Source: Rhodoferax potami (lineage in GTDB: Bacteria; Pseudomonadota; Gammaproteobacteria; Burkholderiales; Burkholderiaceae_C). From it: DNA of 64,000 nt. A program made the position numbers and the translations under genes. The notes beneath the pieces were generated by a model. It was not told where the DNA came from. It did not search any database and saw only the letters and a program-made list of their open reading frames with translations. Positions 47,115-56,709 of the stretch are shown here, in pieces. Position 1 is the first letter of the stretch; every line of letters begins with the position of its first letter. The DNA lies in assembly GCF_032193805.1 (NCBI RefSeq), contig NZ_JAVBIK010000001.1:992001-1056000 (forward strand). The letters run 5' to 3'.

Positions 47115-47135
47115 GACAATTCAGCTCTCTATTTC

Positions 47136-47972
47136 ATGACCATTAAAGTACACCACACTTTGCTGATGACCGGCGCTGCAGGCGGCTTGGGCACTGCCAT
47201 GCGCGACCGTTTGAAGGCCAACTGCGAGGTCTTGCGCCTCTCTGATCGCAGCGATTTCGGTGCTGCCCGTGCCGGCGAAGAGGTGGTGCTAGCTGACTTG
47301 GCCGATGCCGCAGCGGTAGATGCGATGGTCAAAGGCGTGAACGCCATCGTCCATTTCGGCGGCATCTCGCTGGAGGGCCCGTTCGAGCCCATCCTGCAAG
47401 CCAACATCCTGGGCGTCTACAACTTGTACGAAGCCGCACGCAAACATGGCGTGAAGCGGGTGGTGTTTGCCAGCTCCAACCATGTCACAGGCTTTTACAA
47501 GCAGAGCGAAACCATCACCCTGAACCACCCTGCCCGCCCCGACAGCCTGTATGGCGTGAGCAAGGCTTTTGGCGAAGACCTGTCCCGCATGTATTTCGAC
47601 CGCTACGGGATTGAGACGGCCTGCGTGCGCATCGGCTCCTCGTTTGCCGAGCCGCGCGACCGCCGCATGTTGGCCAGCTGGCTGAGCTTTGATGACCTAC
47701 ACCGCTTGGTGACTGCTTGCCTGACCACGCCGGTTCTGGGGCACACCGCGATTTTCGGCATGTCGGATAACGCAGTCACTTGGTATGACAACAGCGCCGC
47801 ACGCCATGTGGGCTATGTGCCGCAGGACAGTTCCGACCCGTTCCGCGAGGCGGTCTACGCCCGCACCCCCGAACCTGATGTGACCGATCCGGCCGTGATT
47901 TACCAAGGCGGCGGCTTCTTGTTCCAGGGCGAGCCCATGACGGCGCACCTGCCACCCAAGAAAACTGCCTGA
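47136..47972 (+). CDS. udh: Uronate dehydrogenase (NAD-dependent, SDR family)
   Basis: A 278-residue short-chain dehydrogenase with the nucleotide motif TGAAGGLGTAM, IVHFGGIS, the catalytic Tyr/Lys pair in YGVSKAFGED and the serine region ASSNHVTGF. These match bacterial uronate dehydrogenases, which oxidise galacturonate or glucuronate to the aldarolactone with NAD. It is first in a plus-strand run with a lactonase next (one base apart) and a TRAP transporter following, which supports the hexuronate assignment. Confidence 0.92.
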   Translation: MTIKVHHTLLMTGAAGGLGTAMRDRLKANCEVLRLSDRSDFGAARAGEEVVLADLADAAAVDAMVKGVNAIVHFGGISLEGPFEPILQANILGVYNLYEAARKHGVKRVVFASSNHVTGFYKQSETITLNHPARPDSLYGVSKAFGEDLSRMYFDRYGIETACVRIGSSFAEPRDRRMLASWLSFDDLHRLVTACLTTPVLGHTAIFGMSDNAVTWYDNSAARHVGYVPQDSSDPFREAVYARTPEPDVTDPAVIYQGGGFLFQGEPMTAHLPPKKTA

Positions 47973-47973
47973 G

Positions 47974-48894
47974 GTGTCTGTGTCTGTTCACACCCCTGCC
48001 GTAGAGGCTGTCAGCATCAGCCGCGACAAAGTGGGCGAGAGCCCTGTCTGGTCCGTGGCCAACCAGTGCCTGTACTGGGTAGACATCGAAGGCCCGTTCA
48101 TTCACCGGTTGAACTGGGGCAATCGCCACCAAAGCACCTGGACACTGCCGGAGCGCGTGGGCTGTATCGCCATGACTGAACGCGGCACCCTGATTGCCGC
48201 GATGGAGACGGGCATTTTTGAAGTCACCTTGAGTGACCCACCCGTCGCGCACCTCAGCCTGTTGGCCAGCGTGATCCATCCGCACCCGAGCATGCGCTTC
48301 AATGACGGTCGCTGCGACCACCAAGGCCGCTTCTGGGCAGGCACCATGGTCCGCGACATGGGGCTTGCCAGCCCCGCCGGCGGTATCTACGGCCTGGACG
48401 AGAGCGGACTGCGCGGCCCGGTGCTCGAGGGTTACATCACCCCCAACGGCATGGGTTTCAGCCCAGACGGCACAACCGCTTATCTATCGGATTCGCACCC
48501 CAGCCGCCAACAGATCTGGAAGCACTCTTTCGACACCGCCACCGGCACCTGGGGCCCGCAAGCCACCTGGGTCGACATGCAAGCCCTGCCCGGCCGGCCC
48601 GATGGCGCAGCGGTGGATGCAGAAGGCTGCTACTGGATTTGCGGCAACGACGCAGCCCAGATCCACCGCTTCAGCCCAGAGGGCACGTTGTTGCACTCGG
48701 TCGCCGTGCCGGTGAGCAAGCCGGCCATGTGCGCCTTTGGCGGGCCTGAGCTGCGCCACTTGTTTGTTACTTCCATCCGCCCTGCCAGCCCAGCACCCGG
48801 CTTCGATGCCACGCTGGACGGCGCCTTGCTGGTCTTGGAGCTCGGCGTGCAGGGCCTGCCCGAACCCTTGTTTTCCCGTTTTCCCGTCCGTTAA
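47974..48894 (+). CDS. SMP-30/gluconolactonase-family aldarolactonase
   Basis: A 306-residue six-bladed beta-propeller of the SMP-30/regucalcin family. Metal and active-site motifs are GESPVWS (Glu), RFNDGRCDHQGRFWAGTM (Asn/Asp), TPNGMGFSPDG and RPDGAAVDAEGCYW. It should open the lactone produced by uronate dehydrogenase to free galactarate or glucarate. The GTG start at 47974 directly follows the previous stop; a second GTG is two codons on. The substrate is inferred from position. Confidence 0.88.
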   Translation: MSVSVHTPAVEAVSISRDKVGESPVWSVANQCLYWVDIEGPFIHRLNWGNRHQSTWTLPERVGCIAMTERGTLIAAMETGIFEVTLSDPPVAHLSLLASVIHPHPSMRFNDGRCDHQGRFWAGTMVRDMGLASPAGGIYGLDESGLRGPVLEGYITPNGMGFSPDGTTAYLSDSHPSRQQIWKHSFDTATGTWGPQATWVDMQALPGRPDGAAVDAEGCYWICGNDAAQIHRFSPEGTLLHSVAVPVSKPAMCAFGGPELRHLFVTSIRPASPAPGFDATLDGALLVLELGVQGLPEPLFSRFPVR

Positions 48895-48924
48895 CCCCAA
48901 ACCAATCCCCATAGAGGAGACAAC

Positions 48925-49908
48925 ATGACTTTCCGTAGAACTTTTGTAGCGTCCGCCGTAGCCGCCATCGCGCTGTGCACGAGTCTGGGCGCGCAAGCCC
49001 AGAACATGGTGCTCAAGGCCACTGACACCCACCCTGCCGGTTACCCCACCGTGGTGGCCGTGGAAAGCATGGGCAAAAAATTGGAATCCGCGACCAATGG
49101 GCGCATCAAGATGCAAATGTTCCCTGGCGCCGTGTTGGGCCAGGAAAAAGAAGCGGTAGAGCAAGCCCAGATTGGCGCTATCCAGATCGTGCGTATCTCG
49201 CTGGGTGTAGTTGGCCCCGTGGTGCCCGATGTGGACGTGTTCAACATGCCCTTTGTGTTCCGTGACATCCCCCACATGCGCGCTGTGATTGACGGCCCTA
49301 TTGGTGCTGAGTTGCTGGACAAAGTCACTGCCAGCCCTGCACGCTTGGTAGGCTTGGGCTGGATGGATGGCGGTGCCCGCAGCTTGTACACCAAGAAGTT
49401 GGTCAAGACTCCGGCGGACCTCAAGGGCATCAAGGTGCGCATGATGGGCAACCCCCTGTTTGTGGACACCATGAACGCCATGGGCGGCAACGGCATCTCC
49501 ATGGCCTATGGCGAAGTGTTCAGCGCTTTGCAGACAGGCGTGATTGACGGTGCGGAAAACAACCCGCCCAGCATGTTCACCAGCAACCACTACACCACCG
49601 GCACCAAGTACTACGCACAGACGAACCACCTGATCATCCCCGAGCTGCTGGTGATGTCCAAAGTGGCATGGGACAAGCTGTCGGCCGACGACAAGTCCTT
49701 GGTGAAAAAGCTGGCCCGCGAAGCCCAGATGGAACAACGCGCGTTGTGGGACAAGAGCGTGGAAGACTACTCCGCCAAGCTCAAGGCTGCCGGCGTGGAA
49801 TTTGTGCCTGTGGATCAAAAACTATTTTTTGACGCTACCGCCCCTGTGCGCGCCAAGTACGGCACCAAGTTCACCGACCTGATGCAACGCATCGCCGCTA
49901 CCAAGTAA
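48925..49908 (+). CDS. TRAP transporter solute-binding protein (DctP type)
   Basis: A 327-residue periplasmic protein with a signal peptide ending GAQAQ (about residue 26) and a DctP fold: ATDTHPAGYPT, MFPGAVLGQEKEAVEQAQIG, MMGNPLF and the signature ALQTGVIDGAENNPPS. The Arg that pairs with the ligand carboxylate should be the one in KVRMMGN. It binds an organic acid, here presumably a hexuronate or aldarate. AGAGGAGACAAC precedes the ATG. A strong hairpin after the gene may stabilise its message relative to the membrane-subunit genes. Confidence 0.93.
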   Translation: MTFRRTFVASAVAAIALCTSLGAQAQNMVLKATDTHPAGYPTVVAVESMGKKLESATNGRIKMQMFPGAVLGQEKEAVEQAQIGAIQIVRISLGVVGPVVPDVDVFNMPFVFRDIPHMRAVIDGPIGAELLDKVTASPARLVGLGWMDGGARSLYTKKLVKTPADLKGIKVRMMGNPLFVDTMNAMGGNGISMAYGEVFSALQTGVIDGAENNPPSMFTSNHYTTGTKYYAQTNHLIIPELLVMSKVAWDKLSADDKSLVKKLAREAQMEQRALWDKSVEDYSAKLKAAGVEFVPVDQKLFFDATAPVRAKYGTKFTDLMQRIAATK

Positions 49909-49926
49909 ATCCAAACGCTTTGGATG

Positions 49927-49950
49927 GGGTGCCCGCCATGCCGGGCACCC
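49927..49950 (+). promoter_or_regulatory. Intra-operon hairpin after the TRAP binding-protein gene
   Basis: A perfect nine-base stem GGGTGCCCG/CGGGCACCC with a six-base loop, 18 bases past the binding-protein stop and 24 bases before the DctQ start. There is no T-run after it, so it more likely protects the upstream mRNA or slows read-through than terminates fully. Confidence 0.6.
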
Positions 49951-49973
49951 TTGGCCCTGCCTTCTGGAATCCC

Positions 49974-50501
49974 ATGAAAAACACACTATTGCGCTGGAGC
50001 GATGCGCTCTACTCCGCCTGTATCTGGCTGTCCGGAGGTTCTATCTTCCTGATGTCCCTGATCATTCCCTGGGGCATCTTTGCCCGCTACGTGCTCGGCA
50101 CGGGCTCACAGTGGCCTGAGCCGATTTCTATTTTGCTGATGGTGGTGTTCACCTTTTTAGGAGCAGCCGCCGCATATCGGGCGGGCGCCCACATCGCCGT
50201 GGCCATGGTGACAGACCGCCTGCCGCGTTCAGTGCGCCAAGTGACTGCCTATGTCGTGCACGCCTTGATGGTCGTGGTGGCCTTGTTCATGGCGTTTTAC
50301 GGCTCCAAGCTGTGCATGGAGACTTGGGGCCAGAACATCGGCGAAATCCCGTGGATGCCAGTGGGCGCCACCTACCTGCCAGTGCCATTGGGTGGATTTC
50401 TGACACTGATTTTTATCGTCGAGCACCTGGTGTTCGGCTCCCAGCACGCCCGTGCCATCGTGACCTTTGACCACGCTGCAACTGAACCGGAGGCCATCTG
50501 A
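49974..50501 (+). CDS. TRAP transporter small permease (DctQ type)
   Basis: A 175-residue membrane protein with four hydrophobic helices and the family motif in FARYVLGTGSQWPEPISILLM. The ATG at 49974 (MKNTLLRWSDALYS) is preferred over 49920, which would add a stretch that forms the hairpin. It pairs with the large permease, whose ATG overlaps its stop (TGATG). Confidence 0.92.
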   Translation: MKNTLLRWSDALYSACIWLSGGSIFLMSLIIPWGIFARYVLGTGSQWPEPISILLMVVFTFLGAAAAYRAGAHIAVAMVTDRLPRSVRQVTAYVVHALMVVVALFMAFYGSKLCMETWGQNIGEIPWMPVGATYLPVPLGGFLTLIFIVEHLVFGSQHARAIVTFDHAATEPEAI

Positions 50502-51784
50502 TGGACGCGTTTGTATTGTTGGGCTCCTTCCTGGTGCTCATGATTATTGGCATGCCCGTGGCATATGCCCTGGGCCTGTCGGCCCTGATTGGTGCCTGGT
50601 GGATTGAGCTGCCCTACGACGCGGTGATGATCGCCATCGCGGGCGGCGTGAACAAATTCTCCTTGTTGGCCATTCCCTTCTTCGTGCTGGCCGGCGCCAT
50701 CATGGCCGAGGGCGGCATGTCGCGCCGCTTGGTGGCGTTTGCCGAAGTGCTGGTGGGCTTTGTGCGTGGCGGTCTATCGCTGGTCAACATCTTGGCCTCC
50801 ACCTTCTTTGGTGCCATCTCAGGCTCTTCCATGGCCGACACAGCCTCCATCGGCTCGGTGCTGATTCCAGAGATGGAGAAAAAAGGCTACCCACGTGACT
50901 TCGCCACGGCGGTGACAGTGAGCGGTTCGGTCCAAGCCATCCTGATCCCGCCCAGTCATAACGCGGTGATTTATTCCTTGGCCGCCGGCGGCTCGGTCTC
51001 GATTGCGGCCTTGTTCCTCGCGGGCGTGTTGCCGGGACTTTTGCTGGGCCTGACATTGGCAATCATGTGCCTGTTCATCGCCAAGAAGCGCGACTTCCCC
51101 AAAGGCCGCAGCATTCCCATGAAAGAGGCGCTGCGCATTTGCGTGGATGCGCTGTGGGGTTTGATGACCATGGTGATCATTCTGGGTGGCATTTTGTCGG
51201 GCGTTTTCACCGCCACGGAGTCAGCAGCCATTGCCGTGCTCTGGGCCTTCTTCGTCACCATGTTCATCTACCGCGACTACAAATGGAGTGAGCTGCCCAA
51301 GCTGGTGCACCGCACCGTCAAGACGCTGGCGATTGTGATGATCCTGATCGGCTTTGCCGCCAGCTTCGGCTACATCATGACGCTGATGCAGATCCCCACC
51401 ATGATCACGGGTCTGTTCACCAGCATCTCGGACAACAAGTACACGGTGCTGCTGATGATCAACATCTTGTTGTTGGTCTTGGGCACGCTGATGGACATGG
51501 CGCCGCTGATCCTGATCATGACGCCCATCCTGCTGCCCATCGTCAAGACCATGGGCGTGGACCCTGTGCACTTCGGCATGATCATGATGGTGAACTTGGG
51601 CATGGGCCTGATCACCCCACCCGTGGGCGGCGTGCTATTCGTTGGTGCAGCGGTCGCCAAGCTGCCAATTGAAAAAGTGGTGAAGGCCCTGTTCCCCTTC
51701 TTCGGCGCCTTGCTACTGGTGCTCATGGCCGTGACCTACATCCCCGCGCTGTCCCTGTGGCTGCCTGGCCTGTTGCTGAAGTAA
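50501..51784 (+). CDS. TRAP transporter large permease (DctM type)
   Basis: A 427-residue permease with about twelve helices. ALIGAWWIELPYDAVM, ISGSSMADTASIGSVLIPEM and ILIPPSHNAVIYSLAAGG are typical DctM sequences, including the Ser/Asn-rich re-entrant loops that bind sodium. It drives sodium-coupled uptake of the acid captured by the DctP protein. It is followed after six bases by the enolase-superfamily gene. Confidence 0.94.
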   Translation: MDAFVLLGSFLVLMIIGMPVAYALGLSALIGAWWIELPYDAVMIAIAGGVNKFSLLAIPFFVLAGAIMAEGGMSRRLVAFAEVLVGFVRGGLSLVNILASTFFGAISGSSMADTASIGSVLIPEMEKKGYPRDFATAVTVSGSVQAILIPPSHNAVIYSLAAGGSVSIAALFLAGVLPGLLLGLTLAIMCLFIAKKRDFPKGRSIPMKEALRICVDALWGLMTMVIILGGILSGVFTATESAAIAVLWAFFVTMFIYRDYKWSELPKLVHRTVKTLAIVMILIGFAASFGYIMTLMQIPTMITGLFTSISDNKYTVLLMINILLLVLGTLMDMAPLILIMTPILLPIVKTMGVDPVHFGMIMMVNLGMGLITPPVGGVLFVGAAVAKLPIEKVVKALFPFFGALLLVLMAVTYIPALSLWLPGLLLK

Positions 51785-51790
51785 TCCACC

Positions 51791-53056
51791 ATGAAGATCA
51801 CTGCAGTTCGGGTCACCCCGATCGCCATCAAAGACCCCGCTTTGCTCAACGCAGCGGGGGTTCATGAACCCTATGGCCTGCGCTCCATTATTGAGGTGGT
51901 AGGTGCCAACGGCATGGTGGGCCTAGGCGAGACCTATGGCGACGCACCGGTGCTGGGCCTGCTGACGCGCGCGGCACCCAGCCTGGTGGGTTTGTCGGCG
52001 TTTGATGTCAACGGCATGCTGGCACGGCTCAAGGCGCTGACCCCCAAAATCTCCACCGGCCATGTGGAAATGGAGCTGGCACCCGGCTCGCTCGCCAGCA
52101 ACCTGGTCACCAGCGCGTTCTCGGCATTTGAGGTGGCCTTTATGGACCTGCAGGCGCGCACCCTGGGCATTCCCTTGGTGGAACTGCTGGGTGGCGCCGT
52201 GCGCGACAAAGTGTCTTACTCGGCCTACCTGTTCTACAAGTGGGACGCCTCAGTAGACCCCGAGTACGCGCCCGACCCGTATGGCGAAGCGGTCAATGCC
52301 GAACAAATAGTTCAACAGGCGCGCCAGATGATTGGGCAATACGGGTTCGAGAGCATCAAGCTCAAGGCCGGTGTGTTCGACCCCATGGAAGAAGCCGATG
52401 CCATTTTGGCGCTCAAGGCGGCCTTCCCCAATCAGCCCCTGCGCATTGACCCCAACAGCAACTGGAGCATGGCCACCAGCCTGAAGGTGGCCGACAAGCT
52501 GCGCGGCAGCCTGGAGTACTACGAGGACCCTACGCCCACGCTGGAAGGCATGGCAGAGCTACACAAGGCCACGGGCATGCCCTTGGCCAGCAACATGGTG
52601 GTCACCAACTGGGCCGAGCTCAAGCGCAGCATCGAGCTCAACTCCGTGCAAATTTTGCTCAGCGACCACCACTTTTGGGGCGGTCTGCGCGCCACCCAGG
52701 CATTGGCACAAACCTGCCAGACCTTTGGCCTGGGCCTGTCCATGCACTCCAACTCCCACCTGGGCATCAGCCTCATGGCCATGACGCATCTAGCGGCTTC
52801 GGTGCAACACCTGAGTTATGCCTGCGACACCCACTACCCCTGGCAAAGCGACGAGGTGCTGGTGGGCGGCAAGGTGCCGATTGTGGGCGGCTGTGTGCAC
52901 CTGACCGACAAGCCCGGCCTGGGCGTGGAGCTGGACCAGGACAAGCTGGCAGAACTGCACGAGGCCTTCAAGGTCTGCCGTGTCCGCACCCGCAACGACG
53001 TGGCCCAAATGCAGCGCTACCGCCCTGAGTGGAAGCAAGTCAAACCCCGGTTTTAA
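51791..53056 (+). CDS. Enolase-superfamily sugar-acid dehydratase, glucarate dehydratase-like
   Basis: A 421-residue enzyme with an N-terminal capping domain and a barrel. The KxK base motif is IKLKAG (about residue 190), metal ligands are in IDPNSNW and YYEDPTP, and the catalytic His is in MHSNSHLG near 320. This arrangement is of the glucarate dehydratase subgroup, like the separate GudD at 44847, but the sequence is clearly diverged and contains a [17 protein letters not shown] segment not in GudD. It may act on another aldarate stereoisomer such as galactarate or altrarate. It is cotranscribed with the TRAP genes and garD. Confidence 0.86.
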   Translation: MKITAVRVTPIAIKDPALLNAAGVHEPYGLRSIIEVVGANGMVGLGETYGDAPVLGLLTRAAPSLVGLSAFDVNGMLARLKALTPKISTGHVEMELAPGSLASNLVTSAFSAFEVAFMDLQARTLGIPLVELLGGAVRDKVSYSAYLFYKWDASVDPEYAPDPYGEAVNAEQIVQQARQMIGQYGFESIKLKAGVFDPMEEADAILALKAAFPNQPLRIDPNSNWSMATSLKVADKLRGSLEYYEDPTPTLEGMAELHKATGMPLASNMVVTNWAELKRSIELNSVQILLSDHHFWGGLRATQALAQTCQTFGLGLSMHSNSHLGISLMAMTHLAASVQHLSYACDTHYPWQSDEVLVGGKVPIVGGCVHLTDKPGLGVELDQDKLAELHEAFKVCRVRTRNDVAQMQRYRPEWKQVKPRF

Positions 53057-53061
53057 ACGCC

Positions 53062-54672
53062 ATGTCTGCACCCAATCCACGCCCACCGCTCACGATCCGC
53101 ATGCATACGGCCGACAACGTAGCCATTGTGGCCAACGATGGCGGCCTGCCTGCGGGCACCGTGCTGCCCGATGGCCTGACGCTGGTGGACCGCGTGCCGC
53201 AAGGCCACAAGGTTGCTCTAGTTGGAATTGCCAAAGACGCTGCCGTGCTGCGCTACAACGTACCTATTGGCTATGCGCTACAGGACATTCCAGCAGGCGC
53301 ATGGGTGCATGAACGCCTGCTGCACATGCCTGCGGCCCGTTCGCTGACCGACCTGCCCCGTGCCACGGCGGCCGCCTGGAATGCCGAGCCACTGGAGGGT
53401 TACACCTTCGAGGGTTACCGCAATGCCGATGGCTCAGTGGGCACGCGCAACATTCTGGCCATCACCACCACGGTGCAATGCGTAGCCGGTGTGGTGGACT
53501 TTGCGGTGCAGCGCATCAAGGAACAGCTGCTGCCACGCTACCCGAATGTGGACGATGTGATTGGCCTTGAACACAGCTATGGCTGTGGCGTGGCCATCGA
53601 TGCGCCCGACGCCATCATCCCCATCCGCACGCTACGCAACATCTCCAAAAACCCCAACTTTGGTGGCGAGGTGATGGTGGTGAGCCTGGGCTGCGAGAAG
53701 CTGCAGCCCGAGCGCCTGTTTCCGCCTGCCCAGCGCGCTATAGAAATAGTAGCTGCTCGCGCAGATAGTACGCGGGCCACAGACACTATTGGCACACAAA
53801 CCGCGTCAGATCTCGATGTGGTATGCCTGCAGGCTGAACAGCATGTGGGCTTCATGAGCATGATCGATTCGGTGCTGGCCTCTGCGGTGCCGCACCTAGA
53901 GCGGCTGAACGCGCGTCGCCGCGAAACCGTGCCCGCCAGTGAGCTGGTGGTAGGCGTGCAGTGCGGTGGCAGCGATGCTTTCTCTGGAGTAACTGCCAAC
54001 CCCGCCGTGGGCTATTGCACCGACTTGCTGGTGCGCGCTGGTGCGACCGTGATGTTTTCGGAAACCACCGAGGTGCGTGACGCCATCGAGCAAATGACCG
54101 CCCGCGCCACTACCCCTGAGATTGCCGACGCCATGGCGCGTGAGATGGCCTGGTACGACGCTTACCTGGACCGCGGCCAAGCAGACCGCAGCGCCAACAC
54201 GACGCCGGGCAACAAGGCCGGCGGCCTGTCCAACATCGTGGAAAAGGCCATGGGCTCCATCATCAAGTCTGGCACCGCACCCATCAGCGGTGTGCTGTCG
54301 CCGGGCGAGAAGCTGCAGCACAAAGGCCTGCACTATGCCGCCACACCGGCCAGTGACTTTATCTGCGGCACGCTGCAATTGGCTGCGGGCATGAACTTGC
54401 ACGTGTTTACCACCGGACGCGGTACCCCTTATGGACTGGCCGAGGTGCCCGTGATCAAGGTGGCCACCCGCACCGACCTGGCCCGCCGCTGGCACGACCT
54501 GATGGATGTGAACGCCGGACGCATCGCCGATGGCGACGCCACGATTGAAGACACAGGGTGGGAACTGTTCCACCTGATGCTCGAGGTCGCCAGCGGCCGC
54601 AAAAAGACCTGGGCGGAGCACTGGAAGTTGCATAACTCCCTGGTGTTGTTCAACCCCGCACCCATCACCTGA
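53062..54672 (+). CDS. garD: Galactarate/altronate dehydratase family (GarD/UxaA type)
   Basis: A 536-residue iron-dependent dehydratase. An SAF-like N-terminal domain ([19 protein letters not shown]) is followed by the two-part GarD/UxaA core: [54 protein letters not shown] and [17 protein letters not shown]. It dehydrates galactarate to 5-keto-4-deoxyglucarate. ATG 53062 is preferred; the frame opens at 53029 within the previous gene. Residues about 226-244 ([19 protein letters not shown]) come from a dispersed repeat copy; compared with the family this looks like an in-frame insertion or replacement in a surface segment. Confidence 0.92.
   Translation: MSAPNPRPPLTIRMHTADNVAIVANDGGLPAGTVLPDGLTLVDRVPQGHKVALVGIAKDAAVLRYNVPIGYALQDIPAGAWVHERLLHMPAARSLTDLPRATAAAWNAEPLEGYTFEGYRNADGSVGTRNILAITTTVQCVAGVVDFAVQRIKEQLLPRYPNVDDVIGLEHSYGCGVAIDAPDAIIPIRTLRNISKNPNFGGEVMVVSLGCEKLQPERLFPPAQRAIEIVAARADSTRATDTIGTQTASDLDVVCLQAEQHVGFMSMIDSVLASAVPHLERLNARRRETVPASELVVGVQCGGSDAFSGVTANPAVGYCTDLLVRAGATVMFSETTEVRDAIEQMTARATTPEIADAMAREMAWYDAYLDRGQADRSANTTPGNKAGGLSNIVEKAMGSIIKSGTAPISGVLSPGEKLQHKGLHYAATPASDFICGTLQLAAGMNLHVFTTGRGTPYGLAEVPVIKVATRTDLARRWHDLMDVNAGRIADGDATIEDTGWELFHLMLEVASGRKKTWAEHWKLHNSLVLFNPAPIT
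53737..53792 (+). repeat. Dispersed ~55-bp repeat, copy inside garD
   Basis: Begins GCTATAGAAATAGTAGCTGC, then TCGCGCAGATAG, and ends GGGCCACAGACACTATT. It is translated in a different frame from the xdhA copy (first codon GCT) and has no stop. Confidence 0.7.
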
Positions 54673-54729
54673 TCGGTGCCCTCTCCGACACCCACACACC
54701 CTTCCCGCACCACAACAAGGAGACACCAT

Positions 54730-55728
54730 ATGCAACGCAGAACCTTTATCCAAAGCACCGTGATCGGCCTCACTGCGGGACTGAGCAATGGCCTCGCCAG
54801 CCTGTCTGCCCACGCCCAGGGCGCGTGGCCGAGCGGTAAATCCATTACCTACGTAGTGCCCTTTCCCCCGGGCGGTAATACCGACACCTTGGCACGGCTC
54901 ATAGGGCAACCACTTTCCAACGCACTGGGGACCCCGGTGGTCATCGACAACAAAGGCGGCGCCGGCGGCAGTGTGGGTTCTGCAATTGCATCGCGCGCGC
55001 AGGCGGATGGCTACACCCTGCTGGGCGGGACTATTAGTTCGCACTCCATCAACGGCAGTCTCTATACGTCGCCTATCGGCTATGACATGGTCAAGTCCTT
55101 TGCGCCCGTGGCCATGTTGGGCGTCAGTCCTCTGTTGCTTGTCGTTCCTGCGAACAGCCCGATCCGGACTTTGGATGAGCTACTCAAGGCCAGTCGTGCA
55201 AAAAATGGCGGCTTAAGCTCCGGCTCCCCCGGTATCGGCACCTCACCACACATGGCCCTAGAGTTGTTGTCCCACCAATCGGGTGTGAAGTTCACGCATG
55301 CACCCTACAAAGGCTCGGCGCCTGCGGTGCAAGATGTCATTAGCGGGCAACTCGACATGATGTTTGACACCAGCTTGGTGGTGGGCCCACATATTCAGAG
55401 CGGCCGACTACGCGCTATCGCGATCACAGGTAACCAACGCGTACCTGGCTACCCCAATGTGCCAACAATTGCCGAGAGTGGCCAAAAGGGGTTTGACATG
55501 GTGTCCTGGCAGGCCTTGTTTGTGCCCGCCAATACGCCGCAACCCGTGGTGGACCGCTTGCACTCCGAAGTGATGAAGGTGCTGGCCACGCCTGAGGTGC
55601 AGGCCAAGTTGAAAGGCTTTGGAATGGAGCCTTCCAGCATGACGCCCGCTCAACTGCAGGAGTACCAAAAGGCCGAGGTCGACAAATGGGCCAGGGTCAT
55701 CAAAGCGGCAAACATCAAAGCTGAGTGA
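54730..55728 (+). CDS. Tripartite tricarboxylate transporter binding protein (Bug/TctC family)
   Basis: A 332-residue periplasmic protein. The signal peptide starts MQRRTFIQSTVIGLTAG and ends near SAHAQG, and the Bug fold shows ITYVVPFPPGGNTDTLARL, NKGGAGGSVGS and GTISSHSING. Bug proteins bind small carboxylates. No TctA/TctB membrane genes are nearby, which is usual for the many orphan Bug proteins of betaproteobacteria. ACAAGGAGACACC precedes the ATG at 54730. It sits between garD and garL, so an aldarate or related acid is the likely ligand. Confidence 0.92.
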   Translation: MQRRTFIQSTVIGLTAGLSNGLASLSAHAQGAWPSGKSITYVVPFPPGGNTDTLARLIGQPLSNALGTPVVIDNKGGAGGSVGSAIASRAQADGYTLLGGTISSHSINGSLYTSPIGYDMVKSFAPVAMLGVSPLLLVVPANSPIRTLDELLKASRAKNGGLSSGSPGIGTSPHMALELLSHQSGVKFTHAPYKGSAPAVQDVISGQLDMMFDTSLVVGPHIQSGRLRAIAITGNQRVPGYPNVPTIAESGQKGFDMVSWQALFVPANTPQPVVDRLHSEVMKVLATPEVQAKLKGFGMEPSSMTPAQLQEYQKAEVDKWARVIKAANIKAE

Positions 55729-55780
55729 ACCCGCATTGATTTAAGCCGCATCACAAACAACGAATGCCATTGCAAATCCC

Positions 55781-56563
55781 ATGACCTACCCCACCCCTTA
55801 CCGCCCTTTCCCCAACCAGTTCAAAAAAGACCTGCTCGCCGGCAAGCGCCTGATCGGCTGCTGGGCCTCGTTGGCCAGCCCGATCAGCACCGAAGTGCTG
55901 GGCGTTGCCGGCTTTGACTGGGTGCTGCTCGATGGCGAACATTCGCCTAACGATGTGATCACCTTTGTGCCGCAACTCATGGCACTCAAAGACAGTGTCA
56001 GCGCTCCATTTGTGCGCCCGACCAGCAACAACGCGATCGAGATGAAGCGCCTGCTGGACGCCGGCTTTTATAACTTCCTGGTGCCCTTCGTGGAAACCGC
56101 CGAAGAAGCCCGCCAGGCCGTGGCAGCCACCCGCTACCCCCCTGAGGGCATGCGTGGCGTGTCGGTCGCCCAGCGCAGCAACCGCTACAACTCGATTGCC
56201 AACTATTTTCAGGAAGCCAACCAACACATGTGCGTGGCGGTGCAGATTGAAAGTCGCCAGGCGGTGACAGCGACCGCAGACATTGCTGCGGTGCCGGGAG
56301 TGGACTGCATTTTTGTGGGTCCCTCAGACCTGGCCGCCGGCTATGGTCACTTGGGCAATGCCAACCACCCCGAGGTGCAGGACGCCATTGCCAGCGTATT
56401 CGCCCAAGCCAAGGCACAGGGCAAGCCCAGCGGCATCCTGGCGCCGGTCGAAGCCGATGCGCGCCGTTACATGGAAATGGGTGCGACCTTTGTGGCGGTT
56501 GGCAGCGACTTGGGGCTGTTCCGCAACGCTACGCAGGCTTTGCGGGACCGTTACCTCGGCTAA
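55781..56563 (+). CDS. garL: 5-keto-4-deoxy-D-glucarate aldolase (HpcH/HpaI family)
   Basis: A 260-residue class II aldolase. Motifs are [37 protein letters not shown] with the metal-binding Glu, and [16 protein letters not shown]. It cleaves the keto-deoxyaldarate from GudD/GarD into pyruvate and tartronate semialdehyde. Length and N-terminus match E. coli GarL. A long inverted repeat separates it from garR. Confidence 0.93.
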   Translation: MTYPTPYRPFPNQFKKDLLAGKRLIGCWASLASPISTEVLGVAGFDWVLLDGEHSPNDVITFVPQLMALKDSVSAPFVRPTSNNAIEMKRLLDAGFYNFLVPFVETAEEARQAVAATRYPPEGMRGVSVAQRSNRYNSIANYFQEANQHMCVAVQIESRQAVTATADIAAVPGVDCIFVGPSDLAAGYGHLGNANHPEVQDAIASVFAQAKAQGKPSGILAPVEADARRYMEMGATFVAVGSDLGLFRNATQALRDRYLG

Positions 56564-56580
56564 TTCTTCTCCGGACACCG

Positions 56581-56666
56581 AGGCTGGGTGGGAGCGCGTT
56601 CTGCTGCGTGTCCCCCGCCCTGCGGGCTCCTCCTTGACCTTCGCAGAACGCACTCCCACCCAACCT
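56581..56666. repeat. Long inverted repeat between garL and garR
   Basis: 24-base arms (56581-56604 and 56643-56666; AGGCTGGGTGGGAGCGCGTT on the left) match in 22 positions, and both mismatches would pair as G-U in one RNA strand. The 38-base spacer has its own small dyad (CCCGCCCTGCGGG). It could be a mobile palindromic element or an RNA hairpin that limits read-through into garR. No T-run follows. Confidence 0.8.
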
Positions 56667-56709
56667 CCTTGGCTCAACGAAATCTTTTCCACTCCATCGC
56701 AATCTCACT

